64,000 nucleotides of DNA from Lacinutrix neustonica (GCF_026625145.1 NZ_CP113088.1:1302001-1366000); one strand, 5' to 3'. Shown: positions 1-10,952, counted from the first letter of the stretch. Notes: generated by a model not told the origin, from the sequence alone. Translations and numbers: made by a program.

Positions 1-1141
1 CTTCATTAGAAAATGCTGCACGTTTAAATCCAACTAATAAGACACCTATTAATGATCCTACACCTATTGCTGTAGGATTAAAAGCTTCACGAACGATTAA
101 TGCTATAGCGTCATCAATCAATGAGAAATTACTTAAAATGATATATAAACAAGCAACTATATACATAACAGCCATGAATGGAACAACCTTTTCTGTTACT
201 TGAGCGATACGTTTAATACCTCCAATAATAATTATCCCAACCAATACAGCCAAAACAATACCAACAATGGCTCCTGCCGCAGTACTTTGCCAGTCAAACA
301 ATTCTTTTATAACAATAGTTGCTTGGTTAGATTGTGCTGCATTACCTCCTCCAAAAGAGCCTCCAATACAAAATACCGCAAAAACAGCAGCAGCTATTTT
401 ACCAAACGTTTTAAAACCTTTAGCCTTTAAACCTTTACTTATGTAATACATAGGACCTCCATATACGGTTCCGTCTCGGTCCAACATCTCTATATTGCAC
501 ACCTAATGTACATTCTACAAATTTTGTTGACATTCCTAATAAACCACAGATAATCATCCGAATGTTGCTCCTGGACCACCTAAAGCAATCGCTAAAGCTA
601 CACCTGCAATATTACCGTTACCAACAGTTCCCGAAACTGCTGTGGCAAGTGCCTGAAAGTGACTTACCTCTCCATCTGAACTCTCATCTCTAATGGTGTC
701 CACAATATCTCCATCTATCGACAAGTCATCGTTGAGGCTCATATCTTTTTCAACCTTCTCTAGATGTTCTTCAATATCTACATTGGTTAAATCTACACCT
801 TGAGCAATACCGTCTTCTCCATATAGTTCTTTTGCCCCATGCTTTTCTATATCTTCATACTTTCCTCTTACAGTATTAATAGCAGTCCAAAAGTAACGTA
901 TGTTTGGGAACCCAAAATAAATAGTAAAAAATAAAGCACTACCTACCAATAATACAAGTACAAAAGGGATTGTTATGCTATCACTCTGATAAACAGGAAA
1001 GAAAATAACACTTTCGAAGAAATCTGCAACTGGAGAAAAGGCTTGATCTATTTTTTGATCAAGTCCAATTTCTGCCGTGTCTTGTGCGAAATTTAAAAAT
1101 GGCAAAGTTAATGTTAAAAAGGAAAGAAGATATTTCTTCAT
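1..1141 (-). CDS. AGCS family sodium:amino acid (alanine/glycine) symporter, 3' part off the left edge
   Basis: Inner-membrane sodium-coupled amino acid carrier. The N-terminus has a signal-like first helix and a TM segment. An acidic loop of about 60 residues follows, an insertion relative to short bacterial members. Then come SHFQALATA and [19 protein letters not shown], the core AGCS signature. The reading frame breaks twice. At 558-562 the coding strand reads ATTCGGATG where the family needs ATTCTGGATG (one T missing). At 474-479 CCGAGA stands where CC-N-GA is needed (one base extra). After correction the frame continues to position 1 with family-like sequence ([10 protein letters not shown] near the edge). 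Start chosen at 1141, in front of a hydrophobic leader. The missing C-terminus lies outside the window. Confidence 0.85.
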
Positions 1142-1237
1142 AATTAAGTTATATGTTAGTTAATTGTTAATTTTCAAGTGCGCAATATGCAAAAAAATGC
1201 CGACTTTTTAAAGAACCTGTTGTTAAAATGGGGTGTA

Positions 1238-2263
1238 TTAGTCTAAATCGTAAATTGAGTTTAGTTTTCTTACTTGCTCTATTCTGCCTAAAACGATAAT
1301 TTTAGAATGTGGTACTAATTTTATTTCTGCCTCCGGGTTTATTATGTATTCACCATCGCTACCTTTAAAGCCAATGACGGTACACCCCGTTTTATTTCTT
1401 AAATCTAAATCTCTAATCGTACGTACGGTAGTTTTAGTGTTATATAGTTTATCGACATCAATTTCTTCAATATTAACGTTCTCTTCACCGCCAATAGAAA
1501 GATTATCTATAAACTCTATTAAATCCGGAACGACCACTAAGGATGCCATATGATCACCACCAATGCGATCTGGTAGGATGACGTTATTGGCTCCTGCTAA
1601 TTTCAATTTTTTATATGATGTTTCCTGAGAAGCGCGACTAATAATTAACAACTCGTTATTAATTTGTCCGGCTGAAAGGACTACAAATAAATTGTCGGCG
1701 TCATTAGGTAAGGCAGATATTAAAGTATTTGCACGTTCAATTCCGGCTTGAAATAATATCTCATCTTCATTAGCATTACCCAATACAAAAGGAATGAGTT
1801 CATTTTGAAACTTTTCTACAATCTCTTTGTTTTTTTCCACAATAACAAAAGGCTTTTTGTAAGACATCAGCTTATTGGCTGCTTGCTTACCATTGCGACC
1901 GTAACCACAAATAATGGTGTGGTCTTTTAAACTATCGATTTTCTTTTGCATTCTCTTTTGTATTAGATCTTCGTAATTGTTTTTACTTAAAATATATTCA
2001 GTAATAATAGATAACGCATAACCCACGATAACAATACTGGATAATATTAAAAATATAGTGAAAATTTTAGAGGCGTCATCCAAGGGCTGAACTTCCCCAA
2101 AGCCTACCGTTGTAATTGTGATCACCGTCATATAAACAGCGTCAACCCAACTGTAATTAGAAATCGTTCTAAATCCCAACACCCCAATTACCAAAACTAT
2201 AAAAAGTAGAATAAAGGCCGTGTAAATTTTAGATTTGAACAAACGTATTATTGGGTTTATCAT
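1238..2263 (-). CDS. Two-TM potassium channel with RCK (TrkA-N/TrkA-C) domains
   Basis: Ligand-gated K+ channel subunit of the inner membrane. Seen: TM1 near residues 15-30, pore helix and selectivity filter TTVGFGE at about 51-57, TM2 at about 67-90, a Rossmann RCK domain starting at IICGYGRNGKQAA (about 117-128), and a C-terminal TrkA_C-like segment from about 260 to 341. The length (341 aa) is normal for Kch/MthK-like channels and the frame is intact. The next gene upstream (PspC) has the same orientation and is only 7 bp away, so the two are probably cotranscribed. In this family the RCK domain binds NAD(H), nucleotides or Ca2+ and controls opening; which ligand applies here cannot be read from sequence. 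Confidence 0.9.
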   Translation of the reverse strand: MINPIIRLFKSKIYTAFILLFIVLVIGVLGFRTISNYSWVDAVYMTVITITTVGFGEVQPLDDASKIFTIFLILSSIVIVGYALSIITEYILSKNNYEDLIQKRMQKKIDSLKDHTIICGYGRNGKQAANKLMSYKKPFVIVEKNKEIVEKFQNELIPFVLGNANEDEILFQAGIERANTLISALPNDADNLFVVLSAGQINNELLIISRASQETSYKKLKLAGANNVILPDRIGGDHMASLVVVPDLIEFIDNLSIGGEENVNIEEIDVDKLYNTKTTVRTIRDLDLRNKTGCTVIGFKGSDGEYIINPEAEIKLVPHSKIIVLGRIEQVRKLNSIYDLD

Positions 2264-2270
2264 TAGTTTA

Positions 2271-2498
2271 TTATAAATCGAAAACCGATGAGCGTTTGGT
2301 ATATAAAATATCTTTGATGCGCATCCAAAATGCTAAGAATAAGTACAATGCAAAACCAAAACCAAGCGTCACAAATGTTAAGTACATAAATGAGGTGCGT
2401 ACTATTTTTGCGCGAATCCCTAAACGGTCTGCAATACGCTGACAAACATGATAGCCATGTTTTTGGAAGTACAATAAGGGTTTATAAAAAGTTTGCAT
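2271..2498 (-). CDS. PspC domain small membrane protein
   Basis: A 75-residue protein with the PspC arrangement. A short amphipathic N-terminus (RIADRLGIRAKIVRT) is followed by one hydrophobic segment (YLTFVTLGFGFALYLFLAFW) and a basic tail. PspC proteins are inner-membrane partners of the phage-shock envelope stress response in proteobacteria; in Bacteroidota small PspC proteins occur without the rest of the system. No pspA or pspF is seen nearby. It lies immediately upstream of the K+ channel gene and is probably in its operon. The start at 2498 gives the usual length; an alternative in another frame (2263-2445) is a shadow. Confidence 0.75.
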   Translation of the reverse strand: MQTFYKPLLYFQKHGYHVCQRIADRLGIRAKIVRTSFMYLTFVTLGFGFALYLFLAFWMRIKDILYTKRSSVFDL

Positions 2499-2636
2499 GC
2501 TGCAAGTTAATAAAAAGTTGTTTGTAGTTGGTATTCTTATATCACATTTTATTGAGAAACCTTTCCTGCTCTATTCTAAAAAAAATAGCACCCTTTCTTT
2601 ACTTAGGAAAGAGTTTTCTTTTACAACGATTTATTT

Positions 2637-3916
2637 CTAAGCGTTTGCACGGTTTAAAATTACATTCCCAACGGCACAGTGTAGACATTTATTTTTATCA
2701 CAGTATTCCGTCTTAAGTTGAATTAATGCTTGAGATTGTAATGCTGAAATGGAGATTGGTTTTAAATCGTTGAATTTTTCTACAATGCTGTTTTTTTCTG
2801 AAGTGATCTCCCCTATTACACGTAAGACGTCTTCATCTATAACTTTGCCCTGTTGTTTTGCATAGCTAAATTGTATAGGAATAATCGTATTGATTAACAA
2901 CAAATCAACAAAAGCTTTCGTCAGTTTCTTTTTTGACCTTTTTGATGTTTTATTGAAAGTGAAATGCGTGTCCCAAAACGTTGAAGTTCTTACAGAAAAC
3001 AACTCGTAAAAAGTGTCCGGATTTTTAGCATCAATCACTTTTGAAAACAAGTTGTGATGCGTATAATACAAATTTGCTAGTTGCGACAGTCGGATGGTTG
3101 GAAAATTTAGCGGACGTAATCTAAAGAACTGTAAAGGCAAAACACTTTGGGAAGACAGATTAAACTTCTGTTTTAAAAATTGATATTCTTTTTGAAGCAT
3201 GACATAATAGGCATCTTGAATATCATCATCCAACATTTGCGCTTGCCCAAAAAATAAGGCTTCCAAACTTTCTAATTTGTCTTGTTGCTTTCTAATTGTA
3301 GAAAAATCAATCGAATGGGCTAAACTGCCAAATGCTTCTTTGTTGACTTTAAGTCCGAAATTCTTAGCTAAGAGTTTAAATAGCACGGCTTCCCAATCGT
3401 TTTTACTATGCTCTAAAATTGTTGAAATTTCCTGAGCTTTACGTTCTAATCGTTCCGGATATAAGCGCTCCAACCAATTATTAACAACGAAAGCATCAAC
3501 CGTTTCAAAGTCATTTTCGCAATTGATCCATTTTTGAGAAGTTCCAAATAATTTTTTGTAATTCTTTAAAGCTTCCGTAGAAACGTAGTGCTTTAATTCT
3601 AAGGTTGGGATTTCCGTATTGTCTTTTCTAAACACTGGCGTATCGTATTCCCAAACCACATGTAATATGACGTTGTCGTAGTTTGTATCTGTTTCATGAT
3701 GGTGCAGGTACCAATCACTGGATTTTATATGAATCTCAACATTCCCCGCCCAAAGCTGTTCTCCAATTTTTATGTTTCCATTAAAGAAATCGGTCCTGAA
3801 TTGTGATTGTGTTTGCCAACACTATCGATGGTGATGATCTCGCCATCTGCTGTTTTGAGTTTTGATAACTCAAACTTTTTATGTTTCCATATGTAGTAAA
3901 GGAAGTCTTCTTGCAT
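2637..3916 (-). CDS. DUF2851 family protein (frame broken once)
   Basis: Conserved Bacteroidota protein of about 425 residues and unknown function. The N-terminal part (from 3916, start MQEDFLYYIWKHKKF) and the C-terminal part are in different frames. The break is at 3790-3793, where the coding strand reads GGACCGATTTC but the family needs NSGPDFFNGN, that is GGACC-N-GATTTC. One base is missing from a CCNGA site. The total span is 3n+2, as expected for one deletion. The C-terminus has four cysteines (CDKNKCLHCAVG), a possible metal or cluster site. No partner genes are evident. DUF2851 is assigned from overall sequence character and is not biochemically characterised. Confidence 0.8.
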
Positions 3917-4048
3917 GTTTAAATGTACGCATTTGCTTCTACAGTTAAACTAGTCTTTATCATTTTTTCCACTACCTTCGATTAAAGTTAAAAAAAAGCC
4001 CCAAAATGCTTTTTTATTGTCAATTGATTAGCCACAATTAGAAAAAAA

Positions 4049-5038
4049 ATGAATCCATTTCCAGTTACCTCCTCCATTGTTTCAGCAAAAGCCTTAGAGG
4101 AATTTGCACAAGAAAAATACGGGCTGAATAAAAATTACACCTGCACATTGTTTAGAACAGGAATGAATCACACTTATTTTCTGTCTGATAATGAAACAAA
4201 ATATGCGCTAAGAGTTTACAGCCATAATTGGAGGTCTAAATCTGAAATTCTAGAAGAGCTAAACCTTTTAAATTTACTAAAAGCGAATCATTTAAGCGTT
4301 TCTTTTCCTATTGCTGATAAAAGTGGCGCATTTATTCAAGAAATAAAAGCTCCTGAAGGGATTCGGTATGTGGTCCTTTTTTCGTTTGCAAAAGGCGGAA
4401 AGATTCGGTTTATAAACCTAGAGGCCTGTTACGCAATTGGGGCACTTATGGCTAAAATTCATAATATCACGTTAAACAAAACGATTGACAGAATATCCTA
4501 TGACCAAAAATCACTTTTAAAATTACCTTATGAACACTTAAAACGCTTCTTTTCGGAAACACTACCGGAAATGGAATTCATTAAAGACTTTGGAAGCACT
4601 TTTAAAGACTCAGATTTCGAACCTACGCAATATGGCGTTGTACACTTAGACATTTGGTATGATAATATGAGTATTGCCAACGAAAAAGACATTACGCTAT
4701 TTGACTTTGATTTTTGTGGTAATGGTTCACAAATTTTAGATGTTGGTTATTTTTGTAAACAACTGTTTCACATTGAAACAAATAAACAACAGTATGAACT
4801 AAAAAAGGATAGCTTTTTGGAAGGGTATCAAAGTAAGCGTCCGTTATCTGATAAAGAACTAAAATTAACACCACAAGCAGGTGCTTCTGTTTATGTGTTT
4901 TACCTTGGCGTACAAGCACAAAGGTTTGATTGGTCTAACATTTTTCTTTCTGAAAACTATCTCAAAATGTATGTTGGTAGAATACAAGCTTGGAAGGACT
5001 ATTGCGAAACCACAGTAATAAATCCGATTATCCAATAA
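4049..5038 (+). CDS. Aminoglycoside phosphotransferase/homoserine kinase-like protein (APH fold)
   Basis: ATP-dependent small-molecule kinase of the protein-kinase-like APH fold, 329 aa, cytosolic. Seen: ALRVY near residue 53 in the position of the ATP-binding beta strand, the catalytic loop VVHLDIWYDNM (about 197-207, matching the HxDxxxxN pattern) and the metal-binding LFDFDFCG (about 217-224, DFD). The overall shape resembles homoserine kinase type II (ThrB-like) and choline kinase-like enzymes, and the substrate cannot be decided. It is monocistronic, with its own upstream AT-rich region of 132 bp. The frame is intact and the start is ATG followed by NPFP. Confidence 0.75.
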   Translation: MNPFPVTSSIVSAKALEEFAQEKYGLNKNYTCTLFRTGMNHTYFLSDNETKYALRVYSHNWRSKSEILEELNLLNLLKANHLSVSFPIADKSGAFIQEIKAPEGIRYVVLFSFAKGGKIRFINLEACYAIGALMAKIHNITLNKTIDRISYDQKSLLKLPYEHLKRFFSETLPEMEFIKDFGSTFKDSDFEPTQYGVVHLDIWYDNMSIANEKDITLFDFDFCGNGSQILDVGYFCKQLFHIETNKQQYELKKDSFLEGYQSKRPLSDKELKLTPQAGASVYVFYLGVQAQRFDWSNIFLSENYLKMYVGRIQAWKDYCETTVINPIIQ

Positions 5039-5215
5039 CAACTTCCAATAAGATATATTAAACTATTATCTCTGTCCTCTATTTTTAGCCAACCAGTGAT
5101 TCAAACTCTAAACTTAACTTTATGTAAAAATTAAACGTTCTTCGTTAAAAAATTATACTAAAAACTTTAATACGATTTTATCTCGGAAGTATCCTAACAT
5201 ATATTAACCCAAAAT

Positions 5216-5959
5216 ATGAAACAAACAATCTTACTCACATTAACAATCTTTGTTTTTACTAACACCTATTCACAACAGGAAAACATTAATTTTCAATTAT
5301 CTTTTGGACCGACGTTTTCAGTCCCTAAAATAAGTAAACTGACTGATTCCAATACGTATGGGAATCCTCAAATAAAATCTTCATTAAATATTGGAGCATT
5401 TGTTTTGCCAAGCCTGCATTATTCGATGAATGGAAATACCTCTCTTGACTTTGGATTAGGTTTTTATCTTGATCGATTTTCTATTGAAGAAAAAAATGCT
5501 AATGTAACACGTGAAGGAAATAGAAACGTAAGTCAAATTCAAACTCCAATTAATCTCAATTTTCATCTAGGAAAAAAGAATGCTTATCTACTAGGTATCG
5601 GTGGTTGTGCTAGTTTTTTATTGTCTGCTCAAGAAAAAGGTGAATCGCGTATTGATTCCTCTGGTTTTATAACTGATTCAGAGACTCCAACGAATGACCC
5701 CTTAGTTAACAACAGTATCTCTCAAAATTATGATTACGACATTAAAAATCGTTATAATTCGATAAGCTTTGGAGTATTTTTACAATTAAAAAAAAGTGTT
5801 TCGTTTTCAGACAAAACAAAAGGATTCTTACTTTTAAAAGTCAACCAATACCTTAACGCATTAAAAAATAATGATTCTGAATCAACTATAGGTTCAATTT
5901 CATTTAAGAATGAAAAAGAGCCTACTTCTATTAATTTAGGAATAGGTATTGAATTATAA
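5216..5959 (+). CDS. Outer-membrane beta-barrel protein (PorT/OmpX-like)
   Basis: Secreted 247-residue protein. A signal peptide (about residues 1-20, ending TYSQQ) is followed by alternating amphipathic strands (LSFGPTFSVPK, SLDFGLGFYLDRF, SINLGIGIEL). It ends in the aromatic/hydrophobic strand typical of barrels inserted by BamA. The protein resembles the porin-family beta-barrel group common in Flavobacteriaceae; no enzymatic motif is seen. A bidirectional hairpin terminator lies 120 bp downstream. An intergenic TCTCGG at 5181-5186, just upstream, may hide another one-base error but does not affect the coding frame. Confidence 0.65.
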   Translation: MKQTILLTLTIFVFTNTYSQQENINFQLSFGPTFSVPKISKLTDSNTYGNPQIKSSLNIGAFVLPSLHYSMNGNTSLDFGLGFYLDRFSIEEKNANVTREGNRNVSQIQTPINLNFHLGKKNAYLLGIGGCASFLLSAQEKGESRIDSSGFITDSETPTNDPLVNNSISQNYDYDIKNRYNSISFGVFLQLKKSVSFSDKTKGFLLLKVNQYLNALKNNDSESTIGSISFKNEKEPTSINLGIGIEL

Positions 5960-6074
5960 TTTAAGTTGAAATTATGTGTTAAAAGGAAGAACCAATTAGA
6001 TTAGAAACCAATTTAGCGTAAAGTCTAATCTATAACTTGTGTAAAGCATCTCCATTAACAAATAATCTACTCAT

Positions 6075-6109
6075 AAAAAAAGCACAGTTTTAAAACTGTG
6101 CTTTTTTTT
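6075..6109. terminator. Bidirectional rho-independent terminator
   Basis: Perfect hairpin AAAAAAGCACAGTTTT / AAAACTGTGCTTTTTT with A-run and T-run on both sides. It sits between the + strand barrel gene and the convergent - strand cysteine synthase gene. Confidence 0.85.
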
Positions 6110-6136
6110 CGTGTGATTTTTTTTCACTCAAACAAG

Positions 6137-6173
6137 GATGAGATTGCCACATCCTTCGTCCTCGCAATGACAA
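6137..6173. repeat. Dispersed intergenic repeat of the 'GAGATTGCCAC...CTCGCAATGAC' type
   Basis: The segment contains GAGATTGCCACATCC and CTCGCAATGAC as imperfect inverted arms (ATTGCCAC against CGCAATGAC). This phrase is familiar from intergenic repeats scattered through many bacterial genomes; only one copy is recognised in this window. Its location between convergent genes is typical. Confidence 0.45.
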
Positions 6174-6175
6174 TT

Positions 6176-7157
6176 CTACTCAATATACCCCATCTTACGC
6201 ATCCAATCATCGTTAAACATTTTACCAACATAACGACTTCCGTGATCATGAAATAAGACCACTACCACATCGTCTTTTGTAAAATGCTCTTTTAACTGTA
6301 GCACCCCTTTTATAGCGGCACCAGCACTATTACCTAAAAACATGCCTTCTTCTTTACTTAAACGCTGTGTGTACACCGCAGCATCCTTATCGGTTACTTT
6401 AGTAAAGCCATCGATGATATCAAAGTTTACGTTTTTTGGTAAGATGTCTTCACCAATACCTTCTGTTACGTAAGGGTAAATTTCGTTTTCATCGAACTCT
6501 CCTGTTTCGTGGTATTTTTTAAAGACTGAACCATAGGTATCTATTCCCCAAATTTTCACATTTGGATTTTGCTCTTTTAAGTATTTTCCAACTCCCGAAA
6601 TAGTTCCCCCTGTTCCTACACCAACGACGAAGTGCGTGATTTTACCATCAGTCTGCTTCCAAATTTCTCGGTCCGGTACTCTCGTAATGTGCTTTTGTAT
6701 TACTTGGGTTATCATACTGGTTTACGTACCATGAGTTTGGTATTTCTTCTCCCAATCGTTTGGATACCGAATAGTAAGATCTTGGGTCATCCGGCTCTAC
6801 CGCTGTTGGACAAACCACAACCTCTGCACCTACAGCTCTTAAAATATCTATTTTTTCTTTAGACTGCTTATCTGCCATTACAAAAATACACTTGTACCCT
6901 TTAACGATAGCGGCTAACGCTAAGCCCATTCCCGTATTTCCTGAGGTTCCTTCTATAATGGTTCCACCTGGTTTTAATCGACCATCGGCTTCGGCATCTG
7001 CGATCATTTGTAACGCCATACGGTCTTTTACGGAGTTCCCTGGGTTGAAGGTTTCGTATTTTGCGAGTACTAAACAAGGGAGTTCCGCCGTTAGTTTGTT
7101 GAGTTTTACTAAGGGTGTATTACCTATCGTTTCTAGAATATTATTTGCGTATTGCAT
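6176..7157 (-). CDS. PLP-dependent cysteine synthase / cystathionine beta-synthase-like (frame broken once)
   Basis: Cytosolic PLP enzyme that makes cysteine from O-acetylserine and sulfide, or cystathionine from serine and homocysteine. Seen: NTPLVKL near residue 13, PLP-lysine motif NPGNSVKDRMA (about 38-48), the phosphate/substrate loop GTSGNTGMGLA (about 69-79), the glycine-rich GVGTGGTISG, and GNSAGAA near the C-terminus. The break lies at 6666-6671. The coding strand reads GGACCGAGAAATT where ESTGPEIWKQT requires GGACC-N-GAAATT, so there is one extra base. The span is 3n+1, as expected. Without a CBS domain or a known partner, OAS sulfhydrylase and CBS activity cannot be separated. A -7 promoter element lies upstream. 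Confidence 0.88.
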
Positions 7158-7176
7158 TTTTTCATTTTTGATTGTG

Positions 7177-7184
7177 CAAAGGTA
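7177..7184 (-). promoter_or_regulatory. Bacteroidota -7 element TACCTTTG upstream of the cysteine synthase gene
   Basis: The minus strand reads TACCTTTG, matching the TAnnTTTG consensus, 20-27 nt before the start codon at 7157. No clear -33 TTG is seen at the standard distance. Confidence 0.5.
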
Positions 7185-7374
7185 TGGAAATGAAAGTGTT
7201 TTTTTTATATAGTTTTGGCTACAAAATTGTAAACCCTTTTGTCCCTAGTTTTAAAGTAAAAATCAATTCTTGATTTTCGTTAAGGATTGAACGGTAGGCT
7301 TACTCTCTTTTTATTTTTCTAAAATGAGCGCGTAGTGACAACCTGACCTTTAAATAACGCCCAAATAACAAACC

Positions 7375-8613
7375 CTACTCGAAGCGTATGGCCTTTACTG
7401 GAGATATTTTTGTGATGATGCATGAAGGTATCAGTAGCATTAGCAAACAAAGAATGAACGTCCCTACGTTAAGGGCAATAATATACTCTAGACTGATGTA
7501 CACCGGGATAATTTTCATATAATACTGCTCAGGATTAGGAAAACTTAAGAATCCAAAATGTTTCTGTGCAAAGAGTAAACCTAGCCCAATAAGGTTTCCC
7601 CAAAATAAGCCAACTAAAATAAGATACGTGGCGTTGTAAACAAAAATTTTGCGAATACTCACATTACTATTTCCTAAGGCTTTTAGAATACCGATCATTT
7701 GTGTGCGCTCTAAAATGAGCACAAGCAAAGCAGTAATCATATTTATACCTGCAACGATTATCATGATACCAATGATACCCGCAATGTTTTTATCGAAAAT
7801 ACCAATCCACTCGAATACCGAGTAGAATTTTTGTTTTACCGAAGTGGTGTTTAATGTTGATGGTGTGGCTTTAAAAACTTCTTTGGTTTTAGTTTCTAAG
7901 GCATTATAATCCTCTATAAAAACCTCAAAATGACCAATTTGGTTGTCTTCCCACTTGTTGAGTCGCTGAATGTGCCTAATATCCCCGAGAGCATAGAGCT
8001 CATCAAACTCCTTAAATCCTGAATTATAAATACCTACTATCGTATAATTAATACTTCGCGGCGCTTTATTTAAATCGTCTTGAATAAAATAAGTATTGAC
8101 GTTATCTCCTACTTTTAACTGTAAGCGTTCGGCAAAATATTGAGAAACCAAAATATCCTGATTTCTTTTTTTAGTGTAGTCTCGGCAGTTTTCCTTCTAT
8201 TAAAAACGCTTCAAAATACTGCCAGTTATAATCGGCGCCAACACCTTTAATAACAACATATTCTACCGTTTGTTCTAATCTTACTACTGCGCCTTTGGTT
8301 GCTACCGCCTGAATGTGATTAATGCCTTCAACCGTTTTAAACTCGGATAGAACTCTTGGTTAGTGGAAATTGGGTTTTCACTTTCCTGAGAATTATTGGT
8401 GTCATAGTTATTTATAATAATATGGCCATTAAAAGCAACCACTTTGTCTCTTATTTTTTGTTGCAATCCAACACCTGTCCCTATAGCAATTATCATAACA
8501 ATTATGCCTAATGCAATAGCCACGATTCCAATTTTTATTATTGGTGCCGATATACTACTTTTATACGCTTTACTATCAATAATGCGTTTAGCTATAAAGT
8601 ATTCGAAATTCAA
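7375..8613 (-). CDS. FtsX-family ABC transporter permease, LolC/LolE-like (frame broken twice)
   Basis: Inner-membrane permease of the MacB/LolCDE type, expected to release lipoproteins or similar substrates with an ATPase encoded elsewhere. One N-terminal TM (about 28-52), a periplasmic domain of about 200 residues, then three C-terminal TMs with the FtsX signature (VLILERTQMIGILKALG). The end is SPVKAIRFE, typical of the family. Breaks: 8343-8346 (CCGAG where CCNGAG is needed, one base missing) and 8180-8185 (CCGAGAC where CC-N-GAC is needed, one extra). They cancel, so the span is an exact multiple of three (413 codons). The start codon is only 8 bp from the divergent namZ-like start. Confidence 0.85.
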
Positions 8614-8621
8614 ATTATATT

Positions 8622-9924
8622 ATGAGGTTAACTTTGGTCAAAAATACAGTTTTATTCTTTCTTTTTTTAGGAATTTCTTGCGGAAAAGCAAATAAGCTAA
8701 AAGATAGAAGTAAGATGCTTAAGGTGGCTACTTCACCTGAGGCTTCTGGCGAGCTCCCTTTAAAGATCATGTATAAAGACAGCCCTATCGTTCTTGGGGC
8801 AAACCAAACCGAAGTCTATCTACCTTTGCTAAAAGGAAAACGGGTAGGCCTAGTTGCGAATCAAACGAGTATTATCTTTAAAACCTATCCGGATTCTATT
8901 ATAACGGGTCCGGCCTCTTCGTCTAGTAATTATATTCATGTGGTGGATTCCTTAAAATCATTAGGTCTTGATATTAAAAAAGTGTTTGCCCCTGAGCACG
9001 GGTTTCGCGGTACTGCTGATGCTGGTGAAATAGTTAAAGATGGACTAGATACTAAAACGGGCCTTCCTATTGTATCGCTTTACGGACAGAATAAAAAACC
9101 GTCTAAAGCGCAACTGGCCGATGTAGAGGTCGTGGTTTTTGATATTCAAGATGTTGGCGCTCGTTTTTACACCTATATTTCGTCTTTACATTATGTTATG
9201 GAAGCATGTGCTGAAAATAACATTCCACTAATTGTTCTCGGACAGACCAAACCCAAACGGACATTATGTCGATGGACCTATTTTAGAGAAAGCACACCAA
9301 AGTTTTGTAGGCATGCATCCTGTTCCTGTGGTGCACGGGATGACTATTGGCGAATATGCTCAAATGATTAATGGTGAAGGCTGGTTAGAAAATGGGTTAA
9401 CCTGTGAATTAACGGTTATCGCTATTAAAAATTATTCCCGAGACCTCCCTTATACGCTCCCTATAAAGCCATCGCCTAATCTACCTAATGATATGGCTAT
9501 AAACTTATACCCTAGTTTGTGTTTTTTTGAAGGCACAAATGTAAGTGTTGGCCGAGGAACTAATTTGCAATTTCAAATTTACGGCTCGCCTTTTCTGCCT
9601 AAAACAAACTTTAGTTTTGTACCAAAACCTAACGAGGGTGCCCATTATCCAAAACATGAAAATCAGGAGTGTAATGGTTATAATTTAGGGGATCATACAC
9701 CTCTTAAAGCCTTAGATTTAAGTTTTCTTATCACGGCCTATCATGCTACTGAAAAGCCCTCTGATTTTTTTATTTCAAATGGATTTTTTACCAAGTTAGC
9801 TGGTACAAAAAAATTACAGGAGCAAATAGAAGCAGGATGGACTCAGCAACAAATAAAAGCCACATGGAAAGAGGGGTTGGCTCATTTTGTAAAAACGAGA
9901 GCGCGTTATTTAATATACCATTAG
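8622..9924 (+). CDS. namZ: DUF1343 exo-beta-N-acetylmuramidase (NamZ-like) lipoprotein (frame broken once)
   Basis: Predicted surface or periplasmic lipoprotein that removes terminal N-acetylmuramic acid from peptidoglycan fragments. Seen: lipobox LGISC near residue 20, GLVANQTS, FAPEHGFRG (catalytic-region motif), VVVFDIQDVGARFYTYISS, DRPNPNGHYVDGP, FEGTNVSVGRGT and PIKPSPNLPN. All are characteristic of the DUF1343 family. The frame breaks at 9236-9241. The protein needs VLDRPNPN, but TCTCGG carries one base more than CTGGAC would. The span is 3n+1. An in-frame CCGAGA at 9438 in the same gene is not a break. The last 3 bp overlap the convergent gene that follows. Confidence 0.88.
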
Positions 9925-10681
9925 TCATCGTATTTTGTCCCGTTTGGACGAAGATGACTTGCTCTGTATTCTTTTCTAGACTGCCGCCTTGGTCTGTTTT
10001 TATTAGGGATTTTTGAAAGATTATAAACTTCTTTTTTTATTGACACTGAAGGATTACTTTCCGGAGCTTCCTTTTCTTTGTTTGTAGCTGTAGTTTGGTC
10101 TTCTATTTACGGGGAATACTATTACTTTTAGCAGTATTTCTTTGTACTCGTGCCTGTTCCTGCTGCTCCAACTCGATAGCATTTCGTGATTTTTGATTGA
10201 TTAAAGGCATTCCCGTTGCTATTGGCTTTTTCTTTTCTAAAGGCCTAATATTTCTAGCTAATTGTTCTTTTTCAGATAAACTAGATCTCAAAATACTTTC
10301 CTCTAAATCGGTAATCCCCGCTTCCGGCAGTGGAATATCGCCAAGCCTATTGGCCCCAATGGCAATAATTTTATCATCGGTATATACGGCAATCGTATAT
10401 CTCCCCGTTTTAAAATGATATAATGGAATTTTAACCTCCTGACTCCCTATTTCTATAGTCTCAGATCCGTCTTCATCATGATTTAAAAAGGTGACTCTAT
10501 AAATGTCTGTCTCGCTTTTAAGGAATAAAGTATCTAAGGTAGCATTTAGCGTCTGTTCTAAACTAAGCGCCTCGTCATTGACATTCTTTTCAATTGTAGT
10601 TATGGAATCTTGTTGACCATTTCCAGTCAAACTTATTGTTAAAGCGAATAGTATGAAGCACATGCTTTTTATATTCTTCAT
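9921..10681 (-). CDS. Secreted hypothetical protein with basic C-terminal tail (frame broken once)
   Basis: Not recognised as a named family. Signal peptide about 1-22 (ending TGNGQ), then a roughly 100-residue domain with a strand-rich part (YRVTFLNHDEDG, IPLYHFKTGRYTIAVYTDDKIIAIG), then a charged, low-complexity tail. One frame stops at 10103 (after SIPRK). An open frame continues as EDQTTATNKEKEAPESNP... to the stop at 9921, suggesting one missing base near 10115. The span is 3n+2, consistent with a deletion. The extended tail is rich in basic residues (NKNRPRRQSRKEYR). If the shift is real, the tail would be absent. Confidence 0.6.
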
Positions 10682-10952
10682 ATGAAAAAATGATGCTTAT
10701 CAATTTTAGGATGCTAAAAATCAATTATTAATAAACCACAAGTCTATTATGGTATACAACTATTTTTCAACACATTTAAACTATAATTTAATAAAAAATA
10801 ATGTAAATCACTAAAATAATCGTTAAAATACAACAGCCTATGCGTATGCATCTGTTCCTTCTTAATAAGCTTGATTTCTTATTCTTATCAAGAAAAGTCA
10901 TATAAATCACGTTTCCATGCGTACACTTTGATTTGGAAAACTATCTTCCTAT

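Noticed and set aside
200-430. + strand ORF of 76 codons
   Set aside because: Antisense shadow of the AGCS transporter coding frame.
9438-9443. CCGAGA as a frame break in the NamZ-like gene
   Set aside because: The frame is continuous through it and reads NYSRDLPYTLPIKPSPNLPN as in the family.
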